Source of the DNA: Bradyrhizobium niftali
GTDB taxonomy: Bacteria > Pseudomonadota > Alphaproteobacteria > Rhizobiales > Xanthobacteraceae
DNA: 64,000 bases
Assembly: GCF_004571025.1 (NCBI RefSeq)
Contig: NZ_SPQT01000016.1
Coordinates: 1 to 64,000 of the forward strand
Direction: 5' to 3'
Shown here piece by piece: positions 27,674-37,013 of the stretch (position 1 is the stretch's first letter; each line of letters opens with the position of its first letter). The notes beneath the pieces are model-generated. The model made no database searches. It saw nothing but the letters and a program-made list of their open reading frames with translations, and was not told the origin of the DNA. The position numbers and the translations under genes were made by a program.

Positions 27674-28825
27674 TTAAGCTCCCACCTTGCGGCCGATCCG
27701 GGTCAGCGCGTCCACCCAGACCGAGAAACCGACCGCGGCGATCGGCTCGGCCGAGCCGAGCTGGGTCATCAGCCCGTCATAGCGTCCGCCGGCGACCAGC
27801 GGCTCGGCGCCGTTGCCGCGGTGATGCAGCTCGAATTCGAAGCCGGTGTAATAGTCGAGCCCGCGTCCGAACGCGGTGGAGAAGCGCGTCTGCTTCACGT
27901 CGATGCCGCGCGCCGCCATGAAGCCGACCCGACTCTCGAACTGATCGATCGCAGCCGTGAGGTCGAGCCTGGCGTCGGTCGTGAGCGCGCGCAGCTCGGC
28001 GACGGCGTCGTCGGGATTGCCTGCGATCGACAGGAAGCGCTTGAGCACGGCGATCGCCTCGCGCGGCAGCGCGCCGCCCTTCAGCGTCGATTGCTCGAGG
28101 AAGCGGTCGGCGATCTCGGCGGTGGTGCGGCCGCCGACATTGGTGGTCCCGGCGATCGACATCAAATCGGTGACGAAGGCGAGCGCCGCCTTGCGGTCGG
28201 AGCCGGCGAGCGCGGCCAGCACGCCCTCATATTCGCTGCGGGTGGCGGTCGTCGCGGCCGCCAGCCGCTCCAGATCCTGCTCCAGGCTGATCTTGCGGTT
28301 GAAGTCCTTGACCAGGCGCCGACGCCAGACCGGATAGAGGTTGAGCGCGTCGAGCAGCGCGTTGAACAGCGCCACATCGCCGGTGCGGATCTCGACGTCG
28401 CGGACGCCGAAGGCGCTGGTCGCCTCCAGCGCCAGCGCCAGCATCTCGGCATCGGCCGCAGCGCGGTCCTGGCGGCCGAATGATTCGATGCCGGCCTGAA
28501 GAAATTCGCTGGCCTGGCCGCTGCGGTAGCGGAACACCGGCCCGAGATAGCTGAACCCGGCAGGCTGGCCGGCGCGGCTGGAGGCGAGGTAATCGCGCGC
28601 CACCGGTATGGTCAGGTCCGGCCGCAGGCAGAGCTCCTCGCCGGTGAGGTCCGTGGTGAGGTACAGGCTCTTGCGGATGTCCTCGCCGGAAAGGTCCAGG
28701 AACGGCTCGGCCGGTTGCAGGATCGCCGGCTCGGCCCTGACATAGCCGGCCTGCGCGAACGACAAGAGCAGCGTATCCGCCCAGGCGGCGGAGCCGGCAG
28801 CATTTGAGGTGGCAGTCGCGGTCAT
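27674..28825 (-). CDS. hisZ: ATP phosphoribosyltransferase regulatory subunit HisZ
   Basis: 383 residues from ATG 28825. A paralogue of histidyl-tRNA synthetase catalytic core without tRNA-binding domain: LRPDLTIPVARDYL, FSYLGPVFRYRSG, EFLQAGIESFGRQDRAAADAEML, GRGLDYYTGFEFE, VAGGRYDGLMTQLG. HisZ pairs with HisG to form an octamer and confers histidine feedback. First gene of hisZ-hisG. An upstream in-frame start (28864) lacks support. Confidence 0.92.
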   Translation of the reverse strand: MTATATSNAAGSAAWADTLLLSFAQAGYVRAEPAILQPAEPFLDLSGEDIRKSLYLTTDLTGEELCLRPDLTIPVARDYLASSRAGQPAGFSYLGPVFRYRSGQASEFLQAGIESFGRQDRAAADAEMLALALEATSAFGVRDVEIRTGDVALFNALLDALNLYPVWRRRLVKDFNRKISLEQDLERLAAATTATRSEYEGVLAALAGSDRKAALAFVTDLMSIAGTTNVGGRTTAEIADRFLEQSTLKGGALPREAIAVLKRFLSIAGNPDDAVAELRALTTDARLDLTAAIDQFESRVGFMAARGIDVKQTRFSTAFGRGLDYYTGFEFELHHRGNGAEPLVAGGRYDGLMTQLGSAEPIAAVGFSVWVDALTRIGRKVGA

Positions 28826-28967
28826 CTCAGGGGTCCATCGTCCCGGCGGAACCGGGCAGGGCAAGGGGAGGCACGGTAGTTGGCGCAGCCCTTAGCATGG
28901 CCGGAAACCGGTTTCGACCTCCAAAGGATCAATCGCTTAACGGCCTGCCAACTCCCCTGCCAACGCC

Positions 28968-29000
28968 ATCGTCATGCCCGGGACAAGCCCGGCCATGACG
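28968..29000. repeat. Small inverted repeat
   Basis: CGTCATGCCCGGG, loop ACAAG, CCCGGCCATGACG. It lies between hisZ and rsmE and could be a repeat unit of the family seen elsewhere or an rsmE transcript end. Confidence 0.55.
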
Positions 29001-29034
29001 ACCTCCTGCGGTCTCAAATGTGACACTACAAGAG

Positions 29035-29790
29035 CTAAGCGGCCTTGCCGCCCCAATCGCCCAGCACCGCCTGGACCAGCGCCAGCGCAGCCACCGCGGC
29101 GGTGTCGGCCCGCATGATCCGGGGCCCCAGGGCGAGCCGCAGGATTTTCGGCTGCCGCAGCAGCAGCGCCCGCTCTTCCTCGGCAAAGCCGCCTTCGGGG
29201 CCGATCAGCACGTCGATACCTTGTCCTGCCTCGCGTGCGCCGTTCAGGCTCTGGACGGGATTTTCGACCTCCGCGGCCTCATCACAGAAGATGAGCAGGC
29301 GACCGGCGGCGCGCTGGCCAAGGAAGCGCTCCAGCGGCACCGGCTCGGCCACGGTCGCGATGCTCAGGATGCCGCATTGCTCGGCCGCCTCGACCACGTT
29401 GGCACGCATCCGCTCGGTGTTGACCCGGGAGGCCTGGGTGAACCGGGTCAGGACCGGTTGCAGGCTGGCGGCGCCCATCTCGATGGCCTTCTGGACCATG
29501 TAATCGAGCCGGGCGTGCTTCAGTGGGGCGAAGACGTAAGTGAGGTCCGCCAGCCGGTCCTGCGGCCGGGTCGGCTGGAGGATCACCAGGCCGTCCGGCC
29601 GTTTGCGGCCTTCGATGGCGGCCTGCCATTCGCCGTCGCGGCCGTTGAAGGCCAGGACCTCGGCCCCCGCGGCCAGCCGCAGCACATTGCCGAGATAATT
29701 GCTCTGGTCGCGGTCGAGCGGAACCCTGGCGTCCTGGGCGAGGGGGCCATCGACGAACAGGCGGGGGGCGCGAAAATCGTGGGAGGGCAT
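29035..29790 (-). CDS. rsmE: 16S rRNA (uracil(1498)-N3)-methyltransferase RsmE
   Basis: 251 residues. N-terminal PUA-like part (RDQSNYLGNVLRLAAGAEVLAFNG) and SPOUT (trefoil-knot) methyltransferase part with LIGPEGGFAEEE and LRLALGPRIMRADTAAVAAL, the SAM-binding knot. Methylates U1498 in the 30S subunit. Stand-alone gene, divergent from the next. Confidence 0.93.
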   Translation of the reverse strand: MPSHDFRAPRLFVDGPLAQDARVPLDRDQSNYLGNVLRLAAGAEVLAFNGRDGEWQAAIEGRKRPDGLVILQPTRPQDRLADLTYVFAPLKHARLDYMVQKAIEMGAASLQPVLTRFTQASRVNTERMRANVVEAAEQCGILSIATVAEPVPLERFLGQRAAGRLLIFCDEAAEVENPVQSLNGAREAGQGIDVLIGPEGGFAEEERALLLRQPKILRLALGPRIMRADTAAVAALALVQAVLGDWGGKAA

Positions 29791-30001
29791 CGTTCAAAGG
29801 TCCGTTTTGCCGCCGTTATTAACCGAAAGCCGCCATTCCGGGGGTAAATATTGCCAAACCGGTGCGGCGGCGCGCCGCGCTCCTGCCCTATTCGACGGGT
29901 TGTTAAGCGCCGGCGGGAATCGTAAAAACGCGAACACGCTGGTTGCGCTTCAATTGGGAAGACGCCGAACCCCGTAAGCTCCTGCCGGAGAGACTGCCTT
30001 G

Positions 30002-30661
30002 ATGATCCGTCATTTGATGGTTCCGATCACCGCCGCCATGGTCACCATGGGAGCCGCGGGTGCCTACGCGCAAAGCGCCTTCCCGGCGCCGCTGCCGAAC
30101 CAGGCCGCGAGCAGCTCGGCATTTCCGCCCGTGAACGGCTCCGCGCCGGCCGCATCCGTCGGCGCGGCGCCGCAATCCTCGTTTCCCGCGAACGGCGCTG
30201 CGCCGATCGGCGGCGCCGGCGCCTTCAGCGCGGCCCCGCCGACGCAAGGGCCGGGCGAGGACTGCATGAAGGGGTTCGTCCCCTTGCGCGAAGAGGCCGA
30301 GAAGCGCGGCAAGCTGATCAAGGCCGCGAGCGACCGTCACGCGATGCCGGACGAGGCCTGCAAGCTGATCGGCAATTTCAGCCAGGCCGAGCTCAAGATG
30401 ATCAAGTTTGTCGAGGCGAATGGCGCCAAATGCGGAATCCCGCCGCAGATCGGCGCGCAGATGAAAGACGGCCACAAGAACACCGAGGCCATGCAGAAGA
30501 AGGTCTGTACGGTTGCGCAGCAGATGCAGAACCAGCCGCGCGGTCCGGCCGGCCCGTCGCTGAGCGAGGTGCTGGGATCGGGCTCGGCGCCTGAGGCCAA
30601 CGCCGGCAAGAAAGGCGGCAGCACCTTCGATACGCTCAACGGCAACGTCCTCACCCGATGA
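30002..30661 (+). CDS. Secreted protein of unknown function, coupled to ubiA
   Basis: 219 residues from ATG 30002 (GGAGAG 8 nt upstream; a TTG one codon earlier is possible). Signal peptide ending GAYA|Q, an Ala/Pro/Ser-rich linker (residues 25-85), then a helical domain with four cysteines (EDCMKGF, DEACKLI, AKCGIP, KKVCTVA) spaced as for two disulfides. Its stop overlaps the ubiA start (ATGA). The cysteine pattern resembles small periplasmic alpha-helical proteins; no family name known to me. Confidence 0.72.
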   Translation: MIRHLMVPITAAMVTMGAAGAYAQSAFPAPLPNQAASSSAFPPVNGSAPAASVGAAPQSSFPANGAAPIGGAGAFSAAPPTQGPGEDCMKGFVPLREEAEKRGKLIKAASDRHAMPDEACKLIGNFSQAELKMIKFVEANGAKCGIPPQIGAQMKDGHKNTEAMQKKVCTVAQQMQNQPRGPAGPSLSEVLGSGSAPEANAGKKGGSTFDTLNGNVLTR

Positions 30662-31590
30662 GCGACACGAGCGCCCGCGTTGCCGACTCCACCGGCAACT
30701 GGGTCGATACGCTCGCGCCGCAATGGGCGCGGCCCTATTTGCGATTGTCCCGCTTCGATCGTCCGATCGGCTCCTGGCTTCTCCTAATGCCATGCTGGTG
30801 GTCGGCGGCGCTTGCCGCCGGCATCGCGCACGACGCCAGCCGCCTGCCGCTCACCATCGTCCTGTTCTTCATCGGCGCCTTCGTCATGCGCGGAGCAGGC
30901 TGCACCTGGAACGACATCACCGACCGCGACCTCGACGACAAGGTCGAGCGCACCCGCTCGCGGCCGCTGCCGTCGGGGCAGGTGACCACGAAGCAGGCGC
31001 TGGCCTTCATGGTCGCGCAGGCCCTGATCGGTCTCGTGGTGCTCTTGCAATTCAATCGCTTCGCGGTCCTGACCGGCATCGCCTCGCTTGTGATCGTCGC
31101 GATCTACCCCTTCATGAAGCGCATCACCTGGTGGCCGCAGATCGTGCTCGGGCTCGCCTTCTCCTGGGGCGCGCTGATGGGCTTTGCCGTCACCTTCGGC
31201 CGCATCGACGTCACCGCCCTCGTGCTTTATGGCGGATCGATCGCCTGGGTGATCGGCTATGACACGATCTACGCGCATCAGGATGCCGAGGACGACGCGC
31301 TGATCGGCATCAAGTCGACCGCGCGCCTGTTCGGCGCGCACACGCACCAGGCGCTGATCCTGTTCTATGGGCTCGCGGTGATGCTGATCGGCGTCGCGCT
31401 GGCGTCAGGCGACGTGCGCTGGCCCGCCTGGCTCGGGCTTGCCGCTTTCGCCGCGCATCTGGCGTGGCAGATCGTGCGGCTCAGGATCGATGATCCCTTG
31501 CTCTGCAAGCGCCTGTTCTATTCGAACAAGCATGCGGGCTTGTTGCTGTTTGCGGGATTGCTGGCCGACGCGGCGATGCGGGCCGCCTGA
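30658..31590 (+). CDS. ubiA: 4-hydroxybenzoate polyprenyltransferase UbiA
   Basis: 310 residues, about eight TM helices. Two Asp-rich motifs: NDITDRDLDDKVERTRSRPL (first, NDxxDxxxD) and YDTIYAHQDAEDDALIGIKST (second). This is the membrane prenyltransferase that joins the polyprenyl tail to 4-hydroxybenzoate in ubiquinone synthesis. Overlaps the preceding secreted-protein gene by 4 bp. Confidence 0.94.
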   Translation: MSDTSARVADSTGNWVDTLAPQWARPYLRLSRFDRPIGSWLLLMPCWWSAALAAGIAHDASRLPLTIVLFFIGAFVMRGAGCTWNDITDRDLDDKVERTRSRPLPSGQVTTKQALAFMVAQALIGLVVLLQFNRFAVLTGIASLVIVAIYPFMKRITWWPQIVLGLAFSWGALMGFAVTFGRIDVTALVLYGGSIAWVIGYDTIYAHQDAEDDALIGIKSTARLFGAHTHQALILFYGLAVMLIGVALASGDVRWPAWLGLAAFAAHLAWQIVRLRIDDPLLCKRLFYSNKHAGLLLFAGLLADAAMRAA

Positions 31591-31598
31591 CGCAAATG

Positions 31599-31715
31599 CG
31601 TAGGGTGAATTAGCCCGCGGCTGCGCAACGCGCAGTCCGCTGGCGTAATCCGCCAACGTCTATCCGCATCGAGAGCAAAGAGGTGGGTTACGCCTTCGGC
31701 TAACCCACCCTACGG
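31599..31715. repeat. Intergenic repeat of the TGGGTTAGC/GCTAACCCA family
   Basis: CGTAGGGTGAATTAGC at one end and GCTAACCCACCCTACG at the other, GGTGGGTTACGCC inside. A second copy lies at 51169-51260. Confidence 0.8.
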
Positions 31716-31720
31716 CACCT

Positions 31721-32239
31721 TTAGTTCCTTGCGATGATCTCACGCTCTTCGCGGTGAACCGGCAGCTCGCGTGTTATGGCGGTGCGCCGGCGCATCAGGA
31801 ATTTCGGACGGCGGGCTTGGATCGCGTTGGCGCGACGGCGGCGCGGTGCGGGCTTGCGGGCGCCCTCGTCGAGCTGCGGAAGCGCGAAGATCTCGCTCCA
31901 GACCGCCCAGGCTGCGGTGAGCTCGTCCCCGTCGGCGCCGACCAGCAGCGGAACGGAGAGCGAGGGGTCGCGATGGACGAGGATGAGGGCCTGCGCCTCG
32001 TTGTTGCCGCGCAGCGCGACGCCAGTGAAGTCGCTGACGCGCACGTTGATGGCCATCTGCATGCCGCGGACGGCACGGCGCAACACGACGCGTTCGCGAT
32101 GAAGCTCGATCTGCCTTGTGTATCCGTCGGCGCGCGGATCATGTGCATCGAAGCGGACCGGAAGGGAAAGGGGGTCGAGCCGCAAGCTGCGGCTCGACCC
32201 GGCGGGAGCGATCCCGCTTGTTGCTGTTTGACGCCTCAC
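31721..32239 (-). CDS. DUF6101 family protein
   Basis: 172 residues, MRRQTATSGIAPAGSSRSLRLDPLSLPVRFDAHDPRADG..., with IELHRERVVLRRAVRGMQMAINVRVSDFTGVALR, RDPSLSVPL and a basic C terminus (PAPRRRRANAIQARRPKFLMRRR). Soluble, no signal peptide. I recognise it as the DUF6101 family found in Bradyrhizobiaceae; function unknown. The PilZ-like beta pattern (VVLRRAVRGMQMAINVRVSDFTGV) is only suggestive. Confidence 0.75.
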   Translation of the reverse strand: MRRQTATSGIAPAGSSRSLRLDPLSLPVRFDAHDPRADGYTRQIELHRERVVLRRAVRGMQMAINVRVSDFTGVALRGNNEAQALILVHRDPSLSVPLLVGADGDELTAAWAVWSEIFALPQLDEGARKPAPRRRRANAIQARRPKFLMRRRTAITRELPVHREEREIIARN

Positions 32240-32503
32240 GGCTTTAGTTCTCCCCGCCAGGATTATGTTCCCGGTCGATGCGAGGACCTTAGCGCGCCCG
32301 GTTCGGAAACCGCTTAAAAAGGCTGGTTAACCCAGCGTCACCGCGGCTCATGATTGACAAGACCTTGGCGCGCATGATTGACGAGACGTTGCGCCGAAGT
32401 CGCGAATCTGAGCTTTTGGCGGGCTGAAAATGCTTGAAGTCCGCGCTACCAGGGCACATCTGTGGGTTCCGGTCCCGAACCCCGCCCCAACAGGATTTCG
32501 TTT

Positions 32504-33895
32504 GTGAACCCTTCACCAAGCTCGACGCTTTCGCCCAAAGCCAATAGTGACCTGTTCGATCAGTCCGCGCTGTCCGATCTCGCGCAGCGGCTGGTCGAGG
32601 CGGCGAGGCGCGCCGGCGCCGATGCGGCCGATGCGGTCGCAGTGCGCGGCGTCTCGCAAGGCGTCGAGGTGCGCGACGGACGTGTCGAGGAATCCGAGCG
32701 GTCCGAGGGCGACGATGTCGGCCTGCGCGTTCTGGTCGGCCAGCGCCAGGCGGTGGTCTCGACCAACGACGTCAGCGGCGATGCCGTGACCAAGCTCGCG
32801 GAACGCGCGGTCGCGATGGCGCGCGTCGCACCTAGCGACAAATATGTCGGCCTCGCCGATCCCGCGCTGCTCGCGCGCGACTTCCCCGATCTCGATCTGC
32901 TCGATCCCGATGTGCCGGCCACCGCCGAGCTCGAGCGCCGCGCGCTCGAAGCCGAGGCTGCGGCGCTCGCGGTGAAGGGCGTGACCAAGTCCGGCGGCGC
33001 CTCGGCCTCCGCCGGCATCGGCGGCATGGTGCTCGTCACCAGCACCGGCTTTCACGGCTCCTATCTGCGCTCCAGCCAGGGCATCTCGGCCACCGCGATA
33101 TCGGGCGAGGGCACCGGCATGGAGCGCGACTACGATTTCACCTCGGCGCCGCACGGGGCCGACCTGCTGTCGCCGGAAATCGTCGGCCGTTCCGCCGGCG
33201 AGCGCACCGTGGCGCGCTACAATCCGCGCAAGGTCGAGACCTGCAAGGTCCCGGTCGTGTTCGATCCGCGCGTTGCGGGCTCCCTGGTAGGCCATGTCGT
33301 CGGCGCCATCAACGGCGCCTCGATCGCGCGCAAGACCAGCTTCCTGAAGGACAAGCTCGGCCAGCAGCTGTTCGCCAAGAACATCCGCATCATCGACGAC
33401 CCCTTGCGCAAGCGCGGCCTGCGCTCGCAGACCTTCGATGCCGAAGGCGTCGCGGTGAAGCAGACCGCGCTGATCGACGAGGGCGTGCTCACGACCTGGC
33501 TGCTTGATTGCGCGACCGCGCGGGAGCTGGGCCTTGCCACCACCGGCCACGCCCATCGCGGCGTCTCGTCCTCGCCCTCGCCCGGGCCGTACAATCTGCA
33601 TCTCGAGGCCGGCACGCCGACGCCGGCCGAGCTGATCGCCGACATCAAGCAGGGCTTCTACGTCACCGACCTGATCGGCTCCGGCGTCAACGGCGTCACC
33701 GGCGATTACAGCCGCGGCGCCTCCGGCTTCTGGATCGAGAACGGCGAGATCACCTATCCCGTCAGCGAGGTGACGATTGCGGGCCACCTGTTCGAGATCT
33801 TCAAGTCGATGCAGCCCGCCAACAATCTCGAGTTCCGCTACGGCATCAATGCGCCGACGGTGCGCATCGAGGGTTTGACGCTTGGCGGACGCTGA
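32504..33895 (+). CDS. pmbA: TldE/PmbA-family metallopeptidase-like protein
   Basis: 463 residues from GTG 32504 (AGGA upstream; GTG 32462 would add 14). The family is clear: GVEVRDGRVEESERSEGDDVGLRVLVG, VVFDPRVAGSLVGHVVGAINGASIARKTSFL, FDAEGVAVKQTALIDEGVLTTWLLD and ENGEITYPVSEVTIAGHLFEIF (in segments). It lacks the HExxxH zinc motif of TldD, so it is the PmbA/TldE-type subunit. TldD-TldE process peptide antibiotics (microcin B17) and CcdA. First gene of the lipid A operon here. Confidence 0.88.
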   Translation: MNPSPSSTLSPKANSDLFDQSALSDLAQRLVEAARRAGADAADAVAVRGVSQGVEVRDGRVEESERSEGDDVGLRVLVGQRQAVVSTNDVSGDAVTKLAERAVAMARVAPSDKYVGLADPALLARDFPDLDLLDPDVPATAELERRALEAEAAALAVKGVTKSGGASASAGIGGMVLVTSTGFHGSYLRSSQGISATAISGEGTGMERDYDFTSAPHGADLLSPEIVGRSAGERTVARYNPRKVETCKVPVVFDPRVAGSLVGHVVGAINGASIARKTSFLKDKLGQQLFAKNIRIIDDPLRKRGLRSQTFDAEGVAVKQTALIDEGVLTTWLLDCATARELGLATTGHAHRGVSSSPSPGPYNLHLEAGTPTPAELIADIKQGFYVTDLIGSGVNGVTGDYSRGASGFWIENGEITYPVSEVTIAGHLFEIFKSMQPANNLEFRYGINAPTVRIEGLTLGGR

Positions 33896-34700
33896 CGCGA
33901 ACTCTCTCGATGCGACGATCCTGACCCGCGACGCGGCGCTGCTGAAGGACACGGTGCGGGAAGCGGGCGCGCTCGCGCAGTCGATGTTCCGCACCGAGCT
34001 GAAGACATGGACCAAGGGCGCGTCCTCGCCGGTGTCGGAAGCCGACATCGCCGTCAACGACCTGCTCGAAGCGCGCCTGCGCGGTGCCACGCCCGACTAT
34101 GGCTGGCTGTCGGAGGAGAGCGCCGACGATGCCACGCGGCTGTCGCGGCGGCTTGTCTGGGTGGTCGATCCCATCGACGGTACGCGCAACTACCTGGGCG
34201 GCCATGACGAATGGTGCGTCAGCGTGGCGCTGGTCGCGGACGCCGCGCCGGTGCTGGCCGCGGTGTTCGCACCGACCAGCGGCGAGTTCTTCTTCGCGGC
34301 CCGGGGCCAGGGCACGCTGCTCAACGACAAGCCGGTGCGGGCGACGCCCGGGTCAACGCTCGATTTCTCCCGCATGGCCGGCCCCAAGCCGATGGTCGAG
34401 CGGCTGAACAGCTCCGGCGGCGACATCAAGCTGCACCCGCGAATCGGCTCGCTCGCGCTCCGACTCTGCCGGGTCGCCCATGGCGCGCTGGATGCGGCTT
34501 TTGCGGGCGGCAACAGCCATGATTGGGACCTTGCGGCGGCCGATTTGATCGTGCAGGAAGCGGATGGTAGGATGAGCGACCTCTCCGGAGATCCCATCCT
34601 CTATAACCGCCGGGAAGTGGCGCACGGGGTGCTGGTGGCAGCGGGTCGCGATCGTCATGCGAGCATTGTCGCGCATTTTCGAAATCGTCCCTTGCCCTGA
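33882..34700 (+). CDS. Inositol monophosphatase / CysQ-family phosphatase
   Basis: 272 residues from TTG 33882, overlapping pmbA by 14 bp. Metal-binding motifs: LSEES (E), VVDPIDGTRNYLGG (DPIDGT) and HDWDLAAADLIVQEADG (WDxAA). These define the Mg-dependent, Li-sensitive phosphatase family (inositol monophosphatase, PAP phosphatase CysQ). The exact substrate is not determined. Cotranscription with pmbA and lipid A genes is likely from the overlap. Confidence 0.88.
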   Translation: MADADANSLDATILTRDAALLKDTVREAGALAQSMFRTELKTWTKGASSPVSEADIAVNDLLEARLRGATPDYGWLSEESADDATRLSRRLVWVVDPIDGTRNYLGGHDEWCVSVALVADAAPVLAAVFAPTSGEFFFAARGQGTLLNDKPVRATPGSTLDFSRMAGPKPMVERLNSSGGDIKLHPRIGSLALRLCRVAHGALDAAFAGGNSHDWDLAAADLIVQEADGRMSDLSGDPILYNRREVAHGVLVAAGRDRHASIVAHFRNRPLP

Positions 34701-34760
34701 GCGCTTTCGCTGTGCTTGTCGAACACTGCTTTGCCGGGCAGCCCGTTAGGAACAGAACCC

Positions 34761-35006
34761 ATGCCAGATAGTGCCCCGCAACAACTGCTCCATCTCGTCA
34801 TCGGAGGCGAACTGCTCGATCTCGAGCACAACACCTTCAAGAACCTCGACGACGTCGAGATCGTCGGCCTCTATCCGAACTATGCGTCCGCTCACGTCGC
34901 CTGGCGCGCCAAGGCGCAGAGCACGGTCGACAACGCGCAGATGCGCTACTTCATCGTCCATCTCCACCGGCTGCTCGACCCGAATCAAGAAACGAAGGCG
35001 CGTTGA
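34761..35006 (+). CDS. DUF4170 family protein
   Basis: 81 residues from ATG 34761 (AGGAA upstream). MPDSAPQQLLHLVIGGELLDLEHNTFKNLDDVEIVGLYPNY..., ending RYFIVHLHRLLDPNQ. Small soluble alpha/beta protein. DUF4170 genes are found next to lipid A/Kdo genes in Rhizobiales, as here. Its stop codon overlaps the next gene's TTG start. Function unknown. Confidence 0.85.
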   Translation: MPDSAPQQLLHLVIGGELLDLEHNTFKNLDDVEIVGLYPNYASAHVAWRAKAQSTVDNAQMRYFIVHLHRLLDPNQETKAR

Positions 35007-35716
35007 AAAGGCTGCTTCGCAATACGCTGCGGAGCAGCTTCGTTCAGCGTGCCGTCGGGGTCCTGGCGGCCGAATATCTGCGTCTGGTCTGGCGGACCAA
35101 CAAATTCACGTTCGATCCGCCCGACGTCTATGACATCGTCGAGCCGCAGATCCCGGCGATCTTCGCCTTCTGGCACGGCCAGCATTTCCTCACCCCGTTC
35201 ATCAAGAACAAGGACTGGTACAAGGCCAGGGTCCTGATCTCGCGGCATCGCGACGGCGAGTTCAACGCGATCGCCGCCGAGCGGCTCGGCATCGGCACCA
35301 TCCGCGGTTCCGGCGACCATGGCGGCGCCTTCCACCGCAAGGGCGGCGTCGGCGCCTTCAAGGAAATGGTGCGGACGCTTCAGGACGGTTGTAATGTCGC
35401 CCTGACCGCCGATGTCCCCAAGCGCTCGCGCGTGGCCGGGCTCGGCATCATCATGCTGGCACGGGAATCGGGGCGGCCGATCATGCCTTTTGCGATGGCG
35501 ACCAGCCGCTTCATCCGGCTCAAGAACTGGGACCGCACCACCATCAATTTGCCATTCGGGCGGGGCGCATTGGTCGGCATCAAGGAAATCTACGTTCCGC
35601 CGGACGCCGACGCCGCCATGATGGAAGCGCTGCGGCTGGAACTGGAGGAGACGTTGAACGAGGCGACCCGGCGCGCCTATGCGCAGCTCGGCCGCCCGGG
35701 GCCGGAAGATGCCTGA
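35003..35716 (+). CDS. Lysophospholipid acyltransferase-family protein (DUF374)
   Basis: 237 residues from TTG 35003 (overlap of 4 with the previous gene). DUF374/LPLAT fold: IPAIFAFWHGQHFLTP (the H of the HX4D-type site), ISRHRDGEF, GTIRGSGDHGGAFHRKGG, ALTADVPKRSRVAGLGIIMLARESG and PFAMATSRFIRLKNWD. Probably transfers an acyl chain onto lipid A or a related glycolipid at the inner membrane, judging from its place before waaA and lpxK; not proved. Confidence 0.85.
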   Translation: MKRLLRNTLRSSFVQRAVGVLAAEYLRLVWRTNKFTFDPPDVYDIVEPQIPAIFAFWHGQHFLTPFIKNKDWYKARVLISRHRDGEFNAIAAERLGIGTIRGSGDHGGAFHRKGGVGAFKEMVRTLQDGCNVALTADVPKRSRVAGLGIIMLARESGRPIMPFAMATSRFIRLKNWDRTTINLPFGRGALVGIKEIYVPPDADAAMMEALRLELEETLNEATRRAYAQLGRPGPEDA

Positions 35717-37013
35717 CACGCTCCCGATGACGCTGCGGATGTATCAACGCCTGGCCTCCGGCCTCGTGCCGCTCGCGCCTGCGCTGATCAAGCGGCGGCT
35801 GAAGCAGGGCAAGGAAGATCCCGCGCGCGTCGGCGAGCGGCGCGGCCTGTCCCGGGACGTGCGGCCGCATGGTCCGCTGGTCTGGATCCACGGCGCCAGC
35901 GTCGGCGAGGTGCTGGCCGCGGCGGCACTGATCGAGCGCCTGCGCGATCTCAACTTGCGCATCCTGCTCACGTCGGGCACCGTCACTTCGGCCGCGGTGG
36001 CGGCCAAGCGTTTTCCGCCCGACGTCATCCACCAATACGTGCCGTATGATTCCCCGCGCTATGTCGCGCGCTTCCTCGACCACTGGAAGCCGTCGCTGGC
36101 GCTGTTCATCGAATCCGACCTGTGGCCGAACCTGATCCTGGCGGGCGCAACGCGACGGGTACCGATGGTGCTGATCAACGGGCGGATGTCGCCGCGCTCC
36201 TTCCCGCGCTGGCAGCGCATGTACGGCACCATCTCGGCGCTGCTGTCGCGCTTCGACATCTGTCTCGCGCAGTCCAAGACCGATGCCGAACGCTTCTCCG
36301 CGCTCGGCGGCCGCGACGTCCTCACCACGGGCAATCTCAAGCTCGACGTGCCGGCGCCGCCGGCCGATCCCGCCAAGCTCGAACGGCTGATGGCGATGAC
36401 GCGCGGGCGGCCGATCATCGTCGCGGCCTCGACCCATCCGGGCGAGGACGAGATGCTGGTGGCGGCGCATCGCAGCCTCGTCGGCTTCTTCCCGCAGCTC
36501 CTGACGGTGATCGTGCCGCGCCATCCGGATCGCGGCTCCTCGATTGCGGGCCTGATCACCGCGTCGGGCCTGAAGCCGGCGCTGCGCTCGCGCGAGGAGC
36601 TGCCGACGGCGACCACCGATGTCTATGTCGCCGACACCATGGGCGAGCTCGGCCTGTTCTACCGCCTCTCGCCGATCGTGTTCATGGGCGGGTCGCTGAT
36701 CCGCCATGGCGGCCAGAATCCGATCGAGGCGATCAAGCTCGGTGCTGCCATCGTCCACGGTCCGCACGTCTTCAACTTCGCCGACGTCTACGAAGCGCTC
36801 GATGCGAGCGGCGGCGCGCGCCAGGCCGACACGCAGGAGCTTCTGGTCAAGCAGCTCGGCCAACTCCTGGCCGATCCCGCCGCGCGCGACAAGCTGCAGC
36901 ACGCAGGCGCAGGCGTGGTCGAGCAGCTCGGCGGCGCGCTGGAGCGCACCATGACCGCGCTCGAGCCGTATCTGCTGCAATTGCGGATCGAGATGGGAGC
37001 CGCCAATGCGTGA
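35709..37013 (+). CDS. waaA: 3-deoxy-D-manno-octulosonic acid transferase
   Basis: 434 residues from ATG 35709, overlapping the previous gene by 8 bp. GT30 motifs: GPLVWIHGASVGEVLAA, YDSPRYVARFLDHWKPSLALFIESDLWPNLI, INGRMSPRSF and FMGGSLIRHGGQNPIEA. N-terminal hydrophobic anchor (YQRLASGLVPLAPALI). Adds Kdo residues to lipid IVA from CMP-Kdo at the cytoplasmic face of the inner membrane. Overlaps lpxK by 8 bp. Confidence 0.94.
   Translation: MPDTLPMTLRMYQRLASGLVPLAPALIKRRLKQGKEDPARVGERRGLSRDVRPHGPLVWIHGASVGEVLAAAALIERLRDLNLRILLTSGTVTSAAVAAKRFPPDVIHQYVPYDSPRYVARFLDHWKPSLALFIESDLWPNLILAGATRRVPMVLINGRMSPRSFPRWQRMYGTISALLSRFDICLAQSKTDAERFSALGGRDVLTTGNLKLDVPAPPADPAKLERLMAMTRGRPIIVAASTHPGEDEMLVAAHRSLVGFFPQLLTVIVPRHPDRGSSIAGLITASGLKPALRSREELPTATTDVYVADTMGELGLFYRLSPIVFMGGSLIRHGGQNPIEAIKLGAAIVHGPHVFNFADVYEALDASGGARQADTQELLVKQLGQLLADPAARDKLQHAGAGVVEQLGGALERTMTALEPYLLQLRIEMGAANA

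Noticed and set aside
32513..34090. 525-codon minus-strand frame opposite pmbA
   Set aside because: Antisense shadow of pmbA and the phosphatase gene; no domain, no SD.
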